In this document: positions 1 to 9,565 of the stretch, piece by piece
Numbering within the stretch: the first letter of the stretch is position 1
How the letters are laid out: every line of letters starts with the position of its first letter
Assembly: GCA_013138865.1 (NCBI GenBank)
Contig: WTBY01000058.1
Coordinates: forward strand, 1-64,000
Source: Helicobacteraceae bacterium
Lineage (GTDB): Bacteria > Campylobacterota > Campylobacteria > Campylobacterales > Sulfurimonadaceae
Length of the DNA: 64,000 bases
Reading direction: 5' to 3'
Program-made: the position numbers and the translations under genes
Notes under the pieces: generated by a model
The model's database searches: none
Seen by the model: only the letters and a program-made list of their open reading frames with translations
Told to the model about the DNA's origin: nothing

Positions 1-1
1 T

Positions 2-268
2 TATTATGATAGTTTAAAAATTAATGAGGAAAATTATACTAATTCTAGTGAAAATGTAGCATATGGTAACAGGTGTTTAGGGAATTAGATTTTTGAAAAA
101 GTTGTCTTGACAATTTGGGGTGGTATACTTTTTGATATTGAAACTTTAGGAGAATTGCTTAGAGCTAGCTCCATTGATTCTGATAAAGTTAACCCAAATA
201 GTGCCATATATGATGATACAAAAACTAAAATTATTCGCATTATATTTCCTTCTCTTTTTTACCGCTAA
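2..268 (+). pseudogene. Degraded reading frame of unknown origin at the left edge
   Basis: The second forward frame is open from the window edge to a TAA at 266-268, except for one in-frame TAG at 86-88. The part after the stop includes the stretch LFDIETLGELLRASS. I do not recognise the family. The 3' end overlaps the end of the RND permease on the other strand by about 29 bp. It may be the tail of a decayed gene that begins outside the window, or chance open frame in AT-rich DNA. Confidence 0.2.
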
Positions 269-3200
269 GTGTTAGCATTAAGTACATAAGTGCTGGTGTT
301 ACTAAAATTGTAAATAGCATTGAGAGTGCAAGTCCACCTGTAATAACAGAACCTAAACCTCTATAAAACTCAGAACCAGGGCCCGGGATCAGCACTAAAG
401 GTAGCATTCCAAATACAGAAGTTAAAGAACTCATAAAAATTGGTCTAAGTCTTGTACGAGTAGCTTCAATAATTGCTTCTTTAGATTTCATAGCATGGTG
501 TCGTATGTTATTTAAAGATTGGTGTACTATTAAAATAGCGTTGTTTACAACGATACCTATAAGTATAATGAAGCCTAACATAGTTAGTACGTCTAATGGT
601 TGAGGAGCTACAAACATATTAGTAAGTTTAAGACCTACAAAACCACCTGCTGTTGCCATTGGTACTGTAAATAATATTACTAACGGGTATATAAAATTAC
701 CAAATAGAGCACTCATAAGTAAATATATTATTGCTAGTGCAAAAAGTAAGTTCCACTTCATAGACTCTATGGTTTGAGCAAGTTTATCTGCTTTACCTGC
801 TAATTTTACAGCTGTCCCATCTTGTAGCATAGTTGGAGGCACACTCTCTTTTACTATTGCCTCCAGCTTCTCAACACTCTCTTCTAGTGTCATTGTACTT
901 GGTGGAGTTACTTGAAGTGTAATAGTTCTCTTACCATCAACATGACGTATTTTTGTAATGCTAGTAGTATGTTTCAGTTGTGAAAGTTCAGACATAGGAA
1001 CAAGACCAGCTTTTGGTGTTGTAACCTGAGTCAAATAGAGTGCTTCAGGTGAGTTGATTATACCATCATATCTATAGACTTCTGACCATCTTGAGTATAC
1101 TCACTTATTTTTCTACCATCTAGTAGCACATCTGCAGCAAATCCAAAACTTCTACTATTCATTCCAACATTTGCTAATGAGTTACGATCAGGAATTATTA
1201 AAGCTTCAGGAAATAGTAACTCAATAGAAGGAACCGGACGAACTTGCGCACCTTGAATTCCTCCAGAAATTGCACCAAAAAGCATACCGCCTATTTGAGT
1301 AAGTTTAGACATATCTTGACCACTTATATCTATGTCAATATTACGTCCTTCACCAATTCCCTGCTCAAACACACCACTTTGGAGTGAAATACCAAATATA
1401 CCTGGAAAGCTATTAACCACAGGCATCATAAATGGGATATACTCAGAAGCACGGCTCTCTTCTTTTGAAATCATTCCTTGAATAATAAGATCACCAAATG
1501 AGACATAAAAACTATTCTTAATAGGTGGAATCCCATTTACTTCCTCTTTATAGTGAGGTTTCATATGTTCATATATTTTATGCCCAATATCTTTTTTCTC
1601 ATTTTCAGATAGACCTGGGGGTGGAATTAAAATATTCATAATAAGGTTTTGATTTCCTTGTGGAAGATACTCCATCTTTGGAAAAAGCATAACTATTGTA
1701 GCAATAGAAATACTACCCATAACAAGTATAGTTATGAATTGATTTGCTCTTCTTTTTAGGCTCCATGTAACACCTGACATAAATAGTGCGGCAACTTTTG
1801 TAGCAAAACGAACTAAAAATGAGTCTGGTTTTTTTGTAATTATATGCTCTTTTTCATGATCGGTAGAGCTAATTTTTATTAGCTGTGTCCAAAACATTGG
1901 TATAACTGATACCGATACGAACAGAGAAAATGTAATAGACGCCGTTACTGCAATAGCGATATCTTTAAAAAGTTGTCCTGCTTCTGATTCTAAAAATATT
2001 ACAGGTAAGAAAACTGCTATAGTAGTTAGTGCAGATGCAACTAATGCACCCCAAACTTCAACTGTTCCATCGTGCGCCGCATCGAATGGCTTTTTACCCA
2101 TTTTAAGGTGTCTATCAATATTTTCTAAAACAACGATCGCACTATCAAGTAGCATACCAACAGCAAATGAGATACCTGCAAGTGAGATAGTATTTAAACT
2201 TCTATCCATAATGTTTAAAACAATAAATGTTGCAACAATACTAATAGGAATTGCAGCAGATACAACAGCTGTTGGTAAGAATGATCGTAAAAAAAGTAAC
2301 AAAATAATAATTGCTAAAACTGCACCAACTGCAATATTTTGTTGAACTAAGTTAATAGCACCCTGAATATATCCTCTTTGATCGTAGTACCACTCTAGGT
2401 GGATATTGTGAGAAGGAAGAATTTTCTCATTTAGAAGATTCATTACTTTTTCAACTCTGTTTGTAGTATCTACAACATTAGCTGAGGGTTCCATTCTTAC
2501 ACCATATATAAGTGCTTTATTAAGTGAATCACCACTAGACTGTAAAATATTTGCTACAACCTTTTCATACCCTTTAGATATCTCGGCTACATCACCAAGA
2601 CGGATACTTTGTTCTCCATCATTAAATAGAACCATCTGCTCTAACTGATCTATAGATGTAAATCTAGCAGATGTTCTGACGCGGTAAGTACGTCTATCAA
2701 TATCTACCGTTCCTGCGGCAGTGTCTACATTTTCATTTTGTATTGCAGATGCTACAGAGTCAATTGTAAGTCCCTGAGCTGCAAGTCTTTGAGGATAAAG
2801 TTTTATATGAAGCTGATCTTTTGTACCACCTGGCACAAATATACTAGCAACTCCATTTACTCGTTCGAACTTCTCTTTTACTTCGTTGTCTAAGTATGTA
2901 AGATATGTATCAATATCTCTATTGTTACCCTCATTTACAACAAATCCCATCCAAATAGTAGGAGAAGCATTTGAACCCGCTGACTGAATAATAGGCTTTT
3001 GAACATTTTCAGGATAACTCTCAACTTGGTTTAGTTTATTTGATACTTCAAGAAGAGCTTTATTCATATCAGTACCGACTTCAAAAGTCAGAGTAATTTC
3101 TGAAAGGTTATCCGACGCAGTTGCTTTATAATTTACAAGTCCAGGAGTAGACTTTAATTGCTCTTCTTGTTTTTCAACTATGTCACGCTCTACTTCACTT

Positions 3201-3367
3201 GGAGTTGCTCCTGGCCAAAGTGTAACTACACCTATTTCAGGCTCGATCACATTTGGAGTAAGTTTATATGGTAACTGAGTCAGAGCTACCATACCAAACA
3301 TTAGAATAAGAACTATACCAACAAAAACGCTAACCGGTTTTTTGATAGATATATCAATTAAGTTCAT
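240..3367 (-). pseudogene. RND-family efflux permease split by a frameshift
   Basis: An inner-membrane, proton-driven RND (AcrB/MexF type, HAE1) drug or solvent exporter. The 5' piece (3367 down to 1058, 769 residues) starts with the typical N-terminal helix and holds the first porter domain, helices 2-8 and most of the second porter domain, ending DGQKSIDMMV. The 3' piece (open from about 1060, annotated start 1034, down to 240, 264 residues) resumes with NSPEALYLTQVTTP and carries the last helices. Together they give about 1,035 residues, the normal family length. Between them a net loss of one base puts a TAA in frame; there is no homopolymer at the break. The start codon shares its A with the adaptor stop (TAATG), so the two are translationally coupled. 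Either a real inactivating mutation or a sequencing error. Confidence 0.85.
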
Positions 3368-4413
3368 TAATCTACCTTCTCAATTACTGGCATATCTGGA
3401 AATATTCTCTCATTCCCTTTTGTAACTACACGCATTCCTACTTTTAGTCCTTGAGCTGATATTGCTGCTTCACTTTTAGTATAGTTAAGTACATTAACAG
3501 GCATCATCATAGCTTTTGAATCAGCAACACTAAACACTACAAAGTTCCCAAAACGTTTAATTACTGCGTCACGAGGTACAAGAAGAACTTTTTCTTTTTT
3601 AAGTGTAGGCACTTTAACATCTATTCTCATTCCTTCAATAAGATTATTTTGAGACTTAAATGAAAGTTTAACAGGAAAAGTACGACTAGCTTTATCTGCT
3701 AAAGGAACTATACTTTTAACACTTACTTCTACATTCCTCTTTCCGATCATAGCTTGTAGTTTCTCTCCTTTTGAGAGAGTATCTAATAGCTTACTTGGTA
3801 CATTTACTCTAGCTTCTATACTTTTTAGATCTACAATATTAAACACACTACTGCCAACTGCTACCCATTCACCAATATCTACATCTCTTTTTACAATTAC
3901 TCCATTAAAAGGTGCTTTGATACTCTTTTTTTGTAGTTCTATTTTCATAGAAAGAAGTTCTGCTTTATGTGACTCTATTTCAGCGTTTAATGCTTCTAAT
4001 GTGTAAAAAGTATTGTCATAACTGCTCTGTGCAATACTCTTTCTTTCTATAAGTGCTTCTGCACGTTTGAGATCTTTTTGTTGTTTAGTCTGCTGTGCTA
4101 AAAAAGAGTTTAAAATAGCTTGTTTTGCTTTTACTTTAGCTTCTAAAATGGAACTCTCTAGTTTTAAAAGAGTATCTCCTTTTTTTACTTTTTGTCCTTC
4201 TGTAACAAACAGTTTACTAACTACACCCGAACTATCAGAAGCAAGATCTGAGTTTCTATCGTAGTAAAGAGTTCCTACATAGTTTTGAAGAGAGTTGGCG
4301 TAACCTTCTTTAACTTTTACAGTTTTAACCAGAGATGGTGGTGGTTGTGAACCCTTAGTCTCATTTGCTTGTACACTTAAAAATAGTGTTGCTGCTAATA
4401 GTATATATTTCAT
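3367..4413 (-). CDS. RND efflux periplasmic adaptor (HlyD/MFP family)
   Basis: Periplasmic membrane-fusion protein linking the RND permease to an outer-membrane channel. Residues 1-17 look like a signal peptide (a hydrophobic run after MKY). Two lipoyl-like half motifs flank a coiled hairpin: one near residues 60-90 (SSGVVSKLFVTEGQKVKKGD) and one near 165-190 (IKAPFNGVIVKRDVDIGEW); a beta-barrel region follows. At 348 residues it is a normal, slightly short MFP. It lies first in the operon, directly ahead of the split permease (overlapping TAATG), and divergent from the MarR gene, which is the probable repressor. No outer-membrane component is seen in the window. Confidence 0.9.
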   Translation of the reverse strand: MKYILLAATLFLSVQANETKGSQPPPSLVKTVKVKEGYANSLQNYVGTLYYDRNSDLASDSSGVVSKLFVTEGQKVKKGDTLLKLESSILEAKVKAKQAILNSFLAQQTKQQKDLKRAEALIERKSIAQSSYDNTFYTLEALNAEIESHKAELLSMKIELQKKSIKAPFNGVIVKRDVDIGEWVAVGSSVFNIVDLKSIEARVNVPSKLLDTLSKGEKLQAMIGKRNVEVSVKSIVPLADKASRTFPVKLSFKSQNNLIEGMRIDVKVPTLKKEKVLLVPRDAVIKRFGNFVVFSVADSKAMMMPVNVLNYTKSEAAISAQGLKVGMRVVTKGNERIFPDMPVIEKVD

Positions 4414-4471
4414 AATTTTATACTTCCTTATTTATCTTGCTGGAAAGATAACATACTTTTTCTTAAATATG

Positions 4472-4485
4472 TCTTTCTAGAAAGA
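4472..4485. promoter_or_regulatory. Palindromic operator candidate in the marR/RND divergent region
   Basis: A perfect 14-bp palindrome TCTTTCTAGAAAGA lies in the 109-bp gap between the divergent efflux operon and the MarR-family gene. A further half-site (GGAAAGATA) sits at 4442-4450. The position, just upstream of the marR -10 and between the two starts, fits a site for the MarR dimer controlling both directions. Function is inferred from layout only. Confidence 0.55.
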
Positions 4486-4510
4486 TATTTACTTATACTA
4501 CTAATTAGAC

Positions 4511-4516
4511 TATAAT
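4511..4516 (+). promoter_or_regulatory. -10 box of the marR gene, predicting a leaderless mRNA
   Basis: A consensus TATAAT ends 6 bp before the ATG at 4523, so transcription should start at or within a base or two of the start codon. No Shine-Dalgarno sequence precedes the gene. The -35 region (about 4488-4493, TTTACT) is weak and lies next to the 14-bp palindrome. Confidence 0.5.
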
Positions 4517-4522
4517 ACGTTT

Positions 4523-5017
4523 ATGAATGCAAACGAATTAAAATTACATCTTGATAATAAAGATAAAAATCATATATGTAGTAAAAGTGATATAGGGTAC
4601 GTAACTCTTCCTTTGCTAATGCTTTCTCAAAAGCTTTTGACAAATATAGGAGATCTTTTAGATACGCAATATAATATGTCAAACAGTGAACTTGATGTAC
4701 TTGCTTCACTACACTCAGCTCATGATGAAAAACATACACTTACACCTACAAAGTTATATGAGAGACTATTTTTCTCTTCAGGTGGAATGACTAAAGTTTT
4801 AAAAAAATTAGAGCAAAAAAAGTTTATTAATAGACTCGATAATGAAGTTGATAAAAGAAGTAAACTTGTTCAGTTAACTTCAAGCGGAAAAGATATTTTA
4901 GAAAGGTCTTTATCTGATGTAATAGATCTTGAAGAAGAAATCTTTGCTCATATAAATGCTGATGAGCGAAAAAAACTTTCTGATTTAATGTTTAAAGTTT
5001 TAGAATTTACTAAATAA
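4523..5017 (+). CDS. MarR-family transcriptional regulator
   Basis: A winged-helix DNA-binding repressor of 164 residues. The helix-turn-helix region is around residues 60-100 (LTPTKLYERLFFSSGGMTKVLKKLEQ), followed by the wing with the family pattern RLDNEVDKRSKLVQLTSSGK. N- and C-terminal helices would form the dimer interface. It is divergent from the RND adaptor gene, the usual arrangement for a MarR regulator of an efflux pump that senses the exported compound. The ATG start gives a sensible N-terminus; the next methionine is about 30 residues in. It probably represses itself and the pump through the palindrome in the intergenic gap. Confidence 0.88.
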   Translation: MNANELKLHLDNKDKNHICSKSDIGYVTLPLLMLSQKLLTNIGDLLDTQYNMSNSELDVLASLHSAHDEKHTLTPTKLYERLFFSSGGMTKVLKKLEQKKFINRLDNEVDKRSKLVQLTSSGKDILERSLSDVIDLEEEIFAHINADERKKLSDLMFKVLEFTK

Positions 5018-5043
5018 GTATTTAATGAATAGTGTAAGAATAG

Positions 5044-7320
5044 TTACTCATAAATAGCAGCACAGTTTCGACCACTCTCTTTGGCTTGATACAAAGCCTT
5101 ATCTGCTTCTAAAACCACTTGCTCTACACTCTTGTTACCATTAAAGCTACTTATACCAAAACTTGCACTAATATGTAAATTTCCATCATTAAAGTTATAC
5201 TCGCTAATGATCTTTCTTAGAGTCTGTGCTAAAGATAGACTGTTATTTATATCTGTATGTGGAAGAATAATTAAAAACTCTTCTCCACCCCAACGACCAA
5301 CTATGTCAGTTGAGCGAATATGAGTCTTTATAATTGATGTAAACTCTTTTAAAACTTTATCTCCAACTAGGTGACCATAAGAGTCATTTACATTTTTAAA
5401 GTAGTCAATATCTAAAATTATTACTGCACATAAGTGTTCATATCTTTTAGACAGTTCATACTGTTCGTCTAAAATTTCATCAAGATGAAGCCTATTGTTA
5501 ATACCTGTTAGTTTATCAGTATGAGAGAGAATACGAAGTTTCTCATTTTTATCTCTTAATGTTTTATAGTGATACATAAATGCCATTAGTAAAAGAGCAA
5601 CAATAGCAAAAATTTTAATGATCGGAGTGTAGTCTATTTTTGAACTTACTTCTATAGATACCCAGTCGTTATAGACATGCTGTTTTTCTACTTCAGTTAT
5701 ACTGTTAACTAGTTTTTGAAAAATATCGTGAAGTATAGGTTGATCGTTTCTAGTTCCTATGGCTAGTTCTACATTTTCATTTAGCCTTGAACTGATTTTT
5801 AAACTTCCTGTAAAATTTTTTTGAATATATGAAGCAATAACCATTAAGTTGTCAATGTAGCCATAAAGTTGACCACTCTCTACCATCTCTAAACCTTGCG
5901 TAACAGTCTCAACATCAACTATATTAATATCACTGTACATGGCTCTCAAACTTTCAGCAATAGCATAACCTTTTACAATACCAATTCTTTTAGACCTGAT
6001 GGAAGAAAAATTTTCTATAAAGGGCTTGTCTATCTTGGTAGCAAGTACAATAGGCAAGTCAACATAAGATGTTGTAAAGTCCATGTACTTTAGCCTTTTA
6101 GGAGTTGACGCTGCTAATGTATAGACATCACACTCTCTATTTTTAGCAGCTTTTATACTCTCAGCCCAATTGGTAGTTTGGACAACCTCCATCTTAATGT
6201 TACTTTTGTCTTTTAGAATTTTAAACAGATCCGCAGCTATACCTATATGCTCACTATTTTGTATACTCTCAAATGGCATCCAATCAGGATCAACACATAG
6301 TTTAATAGGCTCTTTTTTCTTAATATATGCACGCTCTTTTTTTGTTAAAGTTATTGTTTGTGCCTTTATCTCTCTTAAAATATCGTTGAAAGTTAATTTA
6401 TCTAGTTTTTGGTTTTTTAATACTTTGTCACTTTTTACAAGCTGTTTATATAGTCTAGTAGTGTATTCACAATTTGTTTCACCTACCTCATGTAGGTCTA
6501 TAAGCATTAGACTTTTTACAATAGATGCCTCATGTAAAAGCTCATCAATAGACTTCTGCGAGGTATACTTTGTGTGAATTATTTCTACAACTTCTTGAGT
6601 ATTCTCAATTGCGTATAACCAACCTTTTTTAGTAGCTGCTAAAAAATTTTTAATCTCCAAAGAGTCAGTAGTAGCTTTTTCATAAGTGCTAAAAAGGTTA
6701 ATGGCATTCGTGACAAACCCATAATCAGCTGGATCAATAACATTAAACTCTATGTTCTCTTTTTCTAAAAAGTAGAGTTCATTTGATCTAAATGCAGCCA
6801 TAACATCAACTTCTCTGTTTTTAAATTTTTCAATATTAAATGTATGTGGTACAAAAGTACTATTTTTAGAGTTTATAAAAAAGTGATCCATTAGAAGTGA
6901 AAGTGAGCTGTTTCCTAAGTTCTCAACAGTACCCATAATTTTTTTATCAACAAATTGAGAAGGTTCTGTAATCTCTTTTTGAGTTACAAAAATAAGCGGA
7001 CTTTTTTGCAAGTACGTAGCTAATAGAACAACATCTTGAAGCTTTTTATCTCTATATATTAAAGGAGAATTCATTAACGCAAAGTCTACACGTTTTGAGA
7101 GTAACTCATCTACTAAATCTACACCATTTTTTAGCTCTACAATATCAACATCTAGTCCTAGATCTTTGTAGAAGCCTTTCTCTTTTGCAACTATAAAACC
7201 TGCAAACTCAAACTGGTACTTCCATTGAAGTTGTAGCTTTACTTTTGTTAGCTCTTCTTGGGCGTAAATGTTTGAAATTAATATAGTTACAATAGTTAAT
7301 AATTTTAAAAATAAATTCAT
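5044..7320 (-). CDS. Ligand-sensing diguanylate cyclase (NMT1 + SBP_bac_3 + GGDEF)
   Basis: A 758-residue membrane sensor. It has a signal peptide (1-20), then an NMT1/THI5-like periplasmic binding domain (about 25-240, with the typical LQLQWKYQFEFAGFIVAKEKGFYKD start), then a second solute-binding domain of the amino-acid type (SBP_bac_3, about 330-550), one transmembrane helix (about 560-580) and a C-terminal GGDEF domain with an intact active site, WGGEEF, near residue 676. It should make c-di-GMP in response to one or two small ligands bound in the periplasm; the ligands cannot be told from sequence. It is convergent with marR, with only 26 bp between the stops. Confidence 0.88.
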   Translation of the reverse strand: MNLFLKLLTIVTILISNIYAQEELTKVKLQLQWKYQFEFAGFIVAKEKGFYKDLGLDVDIVELKNGVDLVDELLSKRVDFALMNSPLIYRDKKLQDVVLLATYLQKSPLIFVTQKEITEPSQFVDKKIMGTVENLGNSSLSLLMDHFFINSKNSTFVPHTFNIEKFKNREVDVMAAFRSNELYFLEKENIEFNVIDPADYGFVTNAINLFSTYEKATTDSLEIKNFLAATKKGWLYAIENTQEVVEIIHTKYTSQKSIDELLHEASIVKSLMLIDLHEVGETNCEYTTRLYKQLVKSDKVLKNQKLDKLTFNDILREIKAQTITLTKKERAYIKKKEPIKLCVDPDWMPFESIQNSEHIGIAADLFKILKDKSNIKMEVVQTTNWAESIKAAKNRECDVYTLAASTPKRLKYMDFTTSYVDLPIVLATKIDKPFIENFSSIRSKRIGIVKGYAIAESLRAMYSDINIVDVETVTQGLEMVESGQLYGYIDNLMVIASYIQKNFTGSLKISSRLNENVELAIGTRNDQPILHDIFQKLVNSITEVEKQHVYNDWVSIEVSSKIDYTPIIKIFAIVALLLMAFMYHYKTLRDKNEKLRILSHTDKLTGINNRLHLDEILDEQYELSKRYEHLCAVIILDIDYFKNVNDSYGHLVGDKVLKEFTSIIKTHIRSTDIVGRWGGEEFLIILPHTDINNSLSLAQTLRKIISEYNFNDGNLHISASFGISSFNGNKSVEQVVLEADKALYQAKESGRNCAAIYE

Positions 7321-7362
7321 GCTTTAAGTATATCCATAATTATATAAGTTAAGTATTAAGTT

Positions 7363-8280
7363 TTAATTAATATCTTTAAACCTTTCTCTAATATTTAAAA
7401 ATTGTTCTAAGTTTTCAAAAAATATATCTATTAGTTTTGGATCAAAATGTTTATCTCTCTCATCTTTAAAAAGTTTAAAAATATCTTCATCACACCACGC
7501 TTCTTTATAAACTCTTGAACTACCAAGTGCATCGAAAACATCAGCTACAGCTGTTATTCTTGCATATATGTGTATATCATAACCCTTTAACCCATTTGGG
7601 TAACCAGAACCATCAAACTTCTCATGATGCTCATGTGCCACGATCGAAGCTGTTTTCATAAGAGGTCTGTTTGAGTGTTTTAACATATCATAACCAATAG
7701 CAGAGTGTTCTTTCATTTTTTCAAACTCTTCATATGTAAGTTTCGCTGGTTTATTTAAAATAGAGTCTGCTATACCTACTTTTCCTATGTCATGCATGGG
7801 ACTTGCTTGTTTTAGCAGTTCTGCCTCTTCCTCACAAAGACCATAATAAATAGCAAAAAGTTTAGAGTACTCTGCAACTCTTTTAACATGGTTACCAGTC
7901 TCTTTGGATCGACTTTCACCAATAGCACCCATAGTATAAACAACTTCTTTTTGAGTATTCTCTATCTCTTTTATAAGCTCTTTCTCTTTTATAAGCTCTT
8001 CTTCTAGTTTCAGCTCTAAAGATGTTTTTTCACTTAAAGTTTTAGTGCCTTGATTATCGCTATGTTTTATGATCATAGACATTCTTTTATTCGAGCGTTT
8101 ATGTTTAGCACTAGTTTTTAATCGTTTTAAAAACTCTCTATCACCCTGTCTTAATATTAGATGAGTTCTTCTATTGAGTTTATCGTATTTTTTTAAAAGT
8201 GATTTATGCTCTTCATATAGCCTGTTATAAATAGTTTTTTCAACGTTATCTTGTTCTTTTAAATATAATTTTTCAAACAT
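7363..8280 (-). CDS. HD-GYP domain phosphodiesterase
   Basis: Predicted cytoplasmic c-di-GMP phosphodiesterase of 305 residues. The N-terminal third is basic and helical, with no domain I recognise (heptads around 75-110 suggest a coiled coil). The HD-GYP domain occupies about 110-290 and keeps MHDIGKVGI (HD pair, near residue 162), the HEHH metal motif, and GSGYPNGLKG (the GYP loop). No receiver or membrane segment is seen, so how it is controlled is unknown. It is transcribed divergently from rsmH across a 62-bp gap. Confidence 0.85.
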   Translation of the reverse strand: MFEKLYLKEQDNVEKTIYNRLYEEHKSLLKKYDKLNRRTHLILRQGDREFLKRLKTSAKHKRSNKRMSMIIKHSDNQGTKTLSEKTSLELKLEEELIKEKELIKEIENTQKEVVYTMGAIGESRSKETGNHVKRVAEYSKLFAIYYGLCEEEAELLKQASPMHDIGKVGIADSILNKPAKLTYEEFEKMKEHSAIGYDMLKHSNRPLMKTASIVAHEHHEKFDGSGYPNGLKGYDIHIYARITAVADVFDALGSSRVYKEAWCDEDIFKLFKDERDKHFDPKLIDIFFENLEQFLNIRERFKDIN

Positions 8281-8342
8281 GTTTGAAGTATATCATAAAG
8301 TTATAAACAATTTTATTGTAAAATAAAACAAAAAGAGTTATT

Positions 8343-9263
8343 TTGAGTGAAGTACCCCACATACCAGTTCTATATAAAGAGGTTTTAGAAGCCTATGCTA
8401 AAATAGACGAAGGTATCATAATTGACTGTACCATGGGCTATAGTGGACATAGTTCTATGCTTCTTGATGCAAACCCTAAACTTAGACTTATAGGAATAGA
8501 CCAAGATCAGACTGCAATCGATTTTTCTACAAAGCGTTTAGCAAAATATGGTGATCGTGTAATTATTAAAAAAGGTCGCTTTTCAGATGTTATAAAAGAG
8601 ATCTTAGAAGAGTTTAACGCATTAGAAATAAAAGGCATTTTAGCAGATATAGGTGTCTCTTCACTTCAACTTGATAACCGTGAACGTGGTTTTAGTTTTG
8701 AGAGTGATACTCTTGACATGCGAATGAATCCAACTTCAGACTTTAGTGCCCTAAATGTTGTAAATGAGTACGACAGTTTAAAATTAGAGAAAATACTCAA
8801 AGAGTATGGTGAACTTAATAATGCTAAAAAACTAGCATCTTTTATAGTTGCAAACCGTCCTTTTAACTCAGCAAAAGAGCTAAGTTCAAAAATAGATCAC
8901 TTACTATTTAAAGGTAAAAAAATTCACCCTTCAACTCTTCTGTTTCAAGCAATTAGAATAGAGGTAAATGACGAACTAGGCGAATTAAACTCTCTTTTAA
9001 GTACGATCGAGAACTCAGAGCTTGAAGATACAGTAGTAGGAATTATCTCTTTTCACTCTTTAGAAGATCGTATAGTTAAACAGCGTTATGTAGAGTGGGC
9101 TAAAAAGTGTAAGTGTGATGATATAGCAATGAGATGCACTTGTGATCGTGACAACGATATAGGAAAGATTTTAACAAAAAAGCCGATTGTAGCTACTAAT
9201 GAAGAGATAAAAGCTAACCCTCGTAGTAGAAGTGCAAAGCTTAGACTTTTTAAACTATACTAA
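8343..9263 (+). CDS. rsmH: 16S rRNA (cytosine(1402)-N4)-methyltransferase RsmH (MraW)
   Basis: S-adenosylmethionine-dependent methyltransferase acting on C1402 in the decoding centre of 16S rRNA. The 306-residue length is normal. Family marks: PHIPVLYKEVL at the N-terminus, SAM motif DCTMGYSGHS near residue 28, LADIGVSSLQLDNRERGFSF near 100, and the C-terminal ISFHSLEDRIVKQ. The start is a TTG at 8343 preceded by AAAGAG; it places PHIPVL at the usual position, and no ATG lies close. It heads a tight run rsmH - FtsL-like - RND permease (gaps of 10 and 13 bp). In many bacteria rsmH opens the dcw cluster with ftsL second; here only that pair remains. Confidence 0.95.
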   Translation: MSEVPHIPVLYKEVLEAYAKIDEGIIIDCTMGYSGHSSMLLDANPKLRLIGIDQDQTAIDFSTKRLAKYGDRVIIKKGRFSDVIKEILEEFNALEIKGILADIGVSSLQLDNRERGFSFESDTLDMRMNPTSDFSALNVVNEYDSLKLEKILKEYGELNNAKKLASFIVANRPFNSAKELSSKIDHLLFKGKKIHPSTLLFQAIRIEVNDELGELNSLLSTIENSELEDTVVGIISFHSLEDRIVKQRYVEWAKKCKCDDIAMRCTCDRDNDIGKILTKKPIVATNEEIKANPRSRSAKLRLFKLY

Positions 9264-9273
9264 AGAGTAAATT

Positions 9274-9552
9274 ATGAGTGCAAAAAATGAATTATTAGAT
9301 GAGTTTGACTCCCTTAGTAAACCTATGTTTTCTCTTGATGTTCATTTTTTGATGACTACACTTTTTGTAATAGCGATCTTTTTAGGACTTCTATTTCCTA
9401 AAATTTATCTGCAGTCTCAAATTTATTACAGTAGTAGAGACATCGCTGTTATGAAAAGAGAACACAACTCACTGCAAGAAGAGCAAAAAATTTTAAAAGC
9501 AAAAGTTGAAAAAATTAAGTTTAAAAATCAAGTTTTAGATACTATTTTTTAA
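9274..9552 (+). CDS. FtsL-like single-pass membrane protein
   Basis: A 92-residue bitopic protein. About 28 cytoplasmic residues are followed by one membrane helix (FLMTTLFVIAIFLGLLFPKI) and then a periplasmic coiled coil rich in Lys and Glu (residues about 60-90). This architecture and its place directly after rsmH match the cell-division protein FtsL, which partners FtsB and FtsQ, but FtsL proteins have little sequence conservation. The call therefore rests on topology and synteny. A distinct small membrane protein cannot be excluded. Confidence 0.6.
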   Translation: MSAKNELLDEFDSLSKPMFSLDVHFLMTTLFVIAIFLGLLFPKIYLQSQIYYSSRDIAVMKREHNSLQEEQKILKAKVEKIKFKNQVLDTIF

Positions 9553-9565
9553 AGGAAAACTATTT

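Noticed and set aside
4521-4739. Reading frame on the minus strand within marR
   Set aside because: It is antisense to a well-supported MarR gene, and has no ribosome site or family match.
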